64,000 bases of DNA from Nectonema munidae (Eukaryota; Nematomorpha; Nectonematoida; Nectonematidae). The DNA lies in NCBI GenBank assembly GCA_030549495.1, contig JAUIRK010000370.1:372001-436000 (forward strand), written 5' to 3'. The position numbers and the translations under genes are program-made. The first letter of the stretch is position 1, and the number at the start of each line of letters is the position of its first letter. The notes below the pieces were generated by a model that ran no database searches, was not told the origin of the DNA, and saw only the letters and a list, made by a program, of their open reading frames with translations. Below, piece after piece: positions 61,328-64,000 of this stretch.

Positions 61328-61480
61328 TTGGCTGATAGGTAGAGGCGTCGCCTACGGATCCAAAGCCTTTGGGTTTGAATCCCGGCGATGCCATCGACTT
61401 ATCATAAAAAGTTCATCAGTACAGATATGGAAGTTTCTACTTCCTTTGCATGAAACACCCTGTCAAAAAAAAAAAAAAAA
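61328..61480 (+). mobile_element. tRNA-derived SINE with poly-A tail
   Basis: A box near 61333 (tgataggtagagg), B box 'gggtttgaatccc' (61371-61383), a unique tail and 16 A at 61465-61480. It is the best preserved SINE in the window. Confidence 0.75.
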
Positions 61481-63169
61481 TACTTTTAAAAAATTTGCAA
61501 TATTTTTTCCTCAAATTTTAAGTTTTATCATTTTCATGTTATATTTATAGATTTAAAAATATAAATTTGTTTTGCCATATTAAATGTTAAAATATTATTG
61601 CTGATATTTTTTTGCTTCGTACTTAACAATCTAAAAATGTATATGTGAACTTTTATAAATTATTTTTCTCTAATATAAAGAAAATTTTTGTTTTCTCTCA
61701 AATATGTGGGATTGATTTCTGGCCCAAAATATTTTTGCTCTCTTTTAAATTTTTGGGCCTTCTTCATTTAAATTTGTAGATATGCTGCTCAGTATTATAC
61801 AAATTATTTTATGATAGAAATTCCGGACATTACGAAATTTTCCTTTCCTTTAATAACGTAGTTTTTTTAAATTAAAGTACTAAATTTATGACCTGGGTTA
61901 AGTTTTTATGACTAAAACTATACGGGCAATGTCTAGGAAGAAAAGGACTCAAAAATTATTCGTTATTGAAAAACAGACTTGCGCAAGTGCAAAGTTACAC
62001 AGGTAAAATCAAAGAGCAACGTTTTATATTAAAGATAAAAGTATTTGGTGAAAGGTTAAATAAATATGATAACATTTTTTTGAGATTTGTATTGTCGGGG
62101 AAACGATATTTTTTGATTTTACGATCTGAATGCTTTACCATATTTCAATAACAACCATTGACCATGCGGTCTCCTTCCAATAAATGTCAATTCTCTCAAT
62201 TATATATCTTTATTTCAATTATTTAAAACACTTGTTTTGCTTGTGAGTAGATTTTTTATATTACTTTTCATGTTACAAGGCGAAGTCTCTGAATTGATAT
62301 ATAAATTTTTTTTTTTATATCCTTTGGGCCATATAGTTACCCCACTAATGCCAAGACTTTGAACAAGGGCTCACAAATTTAACTGGGGCAAATATTTTTT
62401 ATTGCACATAACAATATAAGATACTTTTTCTCTTTGGCAAAAGGTATTCTCTATATTTTAAAGCTTAAAAGGTTTACAGTAACTGTAGCGTAGTATAATA
62501 CATAATTTAGGATAGATGTCTCGATTATATTTGCTAACTACAATTTAAAGAGTCGACCCTATTGCTAAAGAACTCAACTTTATAGCATGTTTTTTAAAGT
62601 TATGGAACCTTTTATGATATTGTAGATAATAGTATATGTTAGGATTGCTTTAAGATTGGCTTTAACCCATTAGTTATCGCCCTACTTATTTGAGTACAGT
62701 AAAAGTATCATAGGTTATCTTCTATAACTTGATTATTATTGGTTTTCTTTAAATTTTCAAAGAGGTTATTTTGCTCTTCTTTTATTTTCTGTACTAACAA
62801 TTTCATTATTATGTAATTATCGTGTATTAGTTAATGATAGATTAGCTAATTTATTCAAACAATTTACTTTAGTAACTTAATACATGTCTAGGGATCAATA
62901 TTATGAAAATTCATATTTATACCATATAAAAATCTTTGACTTTTTGTGAGTTTGGAAATTGCCTGCAGTTATTCGCTAAGCCTCTCTCGATAGCTATGTT
63001 CTTTCTTTTCTGCTGTTGTCCTAATTGTTTTAATTACAGTTAATTGTTAATTAATGCGTGTCATAAAATTACGATAGCATGATTAGTCTGTCTGATTAAG
63101 AAATTACAGCATCAAAGCCTTTCTTTTGTTGAAGACTGAAAGCGTCGGAGTCTGAATGTCAGTTAACCC
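61481..63169. other. No gene seen
   Basis: AT-rich. 'ttaacccattagttatcgccc' near 62663 resembles one end of the TTAA-flanked MITE family, but the other end was not found. Confidence 0.45.
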
Positions 63170-64000
63170 TACTTCTAAATGCAAAAAATGATTTCAGAAA
63201 TAAAAATTATCATGGTCGAATTGGTATAAAAACATATATTTCATGTAAAATTAGAGAGAATATTTTGGGATATAGTTTTCAGACATAAACTGCAAATTTG
63301 ATTGACACTAGCAGTAAAACCTCTAAATGCGAAAACTGTGTTCAGAAATAAAATCATCATGATCTATTTGCTATAAAAACAAATTTTAGAACTAAACGCA
63401 AATTTAATTGATACTTATATGTATTTTCAAATTCAAACTGCAAAAATTGAGTCCATAAATGAAACTAGCATGGTTGATTTGGTATAAAAACATATATTTA
63501 ATTGTAAAATTTGAATGAATGTTTTTGTAGACAATTTTTAGAAGTAAACCGCAAATTTGATTAACACTTATAGGTATTTTCACATCCTAAATGTAAAAAA
63601 TTAGTTCAGAAATGAAAACAGCATGATTGATTTGCTATAAAAACATATTTCAAGAGAATATTTTTGGAGACAATTTTCAGAAGTAAACCGCAAATTTGAT
63701 TTATACTTATAGGTATTTTCAAATCCTAAATGTAAAAAATGAGTTCAAAAATGAAAACAGCATGATCGATTTGGTATAAAAACAAATATTTCATGTAAAA
63801 TTGGGAGAATATTTTTGGAGATAGCTTTTAGAAGTAAACCCCAAATTTTGACTGATATTTTAAAACCTCTAAATGTGAAAAATGTGTTCAGAAATGAAAA
63901 CAGCATGGCTGATTTGGTATAAAACATATATTTCATTGTACAATTTGAATGAATATTTTTGGAGACAATTTTTAGAAGTAAACCGCAAATTTGATTAACA
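63170..64000 (+). repeat. Satellite-like array, same family as 3040-3840
   Basis: Six units, each with 'gaaatgaaaacagcatg' and 'gatttggtataaaaacatat', at about 63193, 63334, 63450, 63607, 63744 and 63889 (period 116-157). They are joined by 'gaagtaaaccgcaaatttga'. The array runs off the window edge. Confidence 0.85.

Noticed and set aside
1-64000. Retroviral, LTR, LINE or Polinton coding sequence
   Set aside because: No reverse transcriptase, integrase, capsid or envelope motif was recognised on either strand; all coding relics are DNA transposons.
1-64000. A new multi-gene biological system
   Set aside because: Apart from Contactin and one terminal exon, the coding-like sequences are transposase relics; nothing shows co-organised unknown genes.

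Overview
The window is AT-rich animal DNA with long introns and many decayed DNA transposons. The content points to an arthropod: the only clear host gene is a Contactin homologue of the arthropod type (C-type lectin + 6 Ig + 4 fibronectin III + hydrophobic C-terminal tail). The species cannot be fixed from the sequence.

Layout. (1) 49-308, + strand: probable last coding exon of a gene whose body lies left of the window. It encodes a cysteine-rich C-terminus that could be a cystine-knot type ligand. (2) About 1.6-17 kb: gene-free and transposon-rich. It holds an inverted pair of about 350-bp arms enclosing about 130-bp satellite-like repeats, two deleted hAT elements and a nested TTAA-flanked MITE in and around them, two larger hAT elements with exact or near-exact ends (8.2-9.4 and 13.8-15.8 kb), and two SINE-like units. 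(3) 17,534-58,392, minus strand: 20 coding exons of Contactin, joined by hand through GT-AG sites with every phase matching, giving one open frame of 1,230 residues. The exon(s) with the start codon and signal peptide lie upstream, at higher coordinates, and were not found. (4) 58.4-64 kb: a ZMYM1-type hAT relic, a SINE with a poly-A tail, and an array of the same satellite family seen near 3 kb.

How the genes work together. In flies Contactin is a GPI-anchored adhesion protein of septate junctions and glia, acting with Neurexin IV and Neuroglian. The rest of the window is mobile DNA. The introns carry a Tigger/pogo relic, two different piggyBac relics, several hAT derivatives and MITEs, and a 102-bp partial copy of one Contactin exon. 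No retrovirus-like, LTR, LINE or Polinton coding sequence was recognised, and there is no CRISPR, operon or rRNA gene. I found no new multi-gene system. The observations most worth a second look are the partial exon duplication, a NAGNAG acceptor where one choice makes a stop codon, a hAT end lying about 30 bp from a Contactin splice acceptor, the foldback-like structure with shared satellite, and the unidentified cysteine-rich exon.
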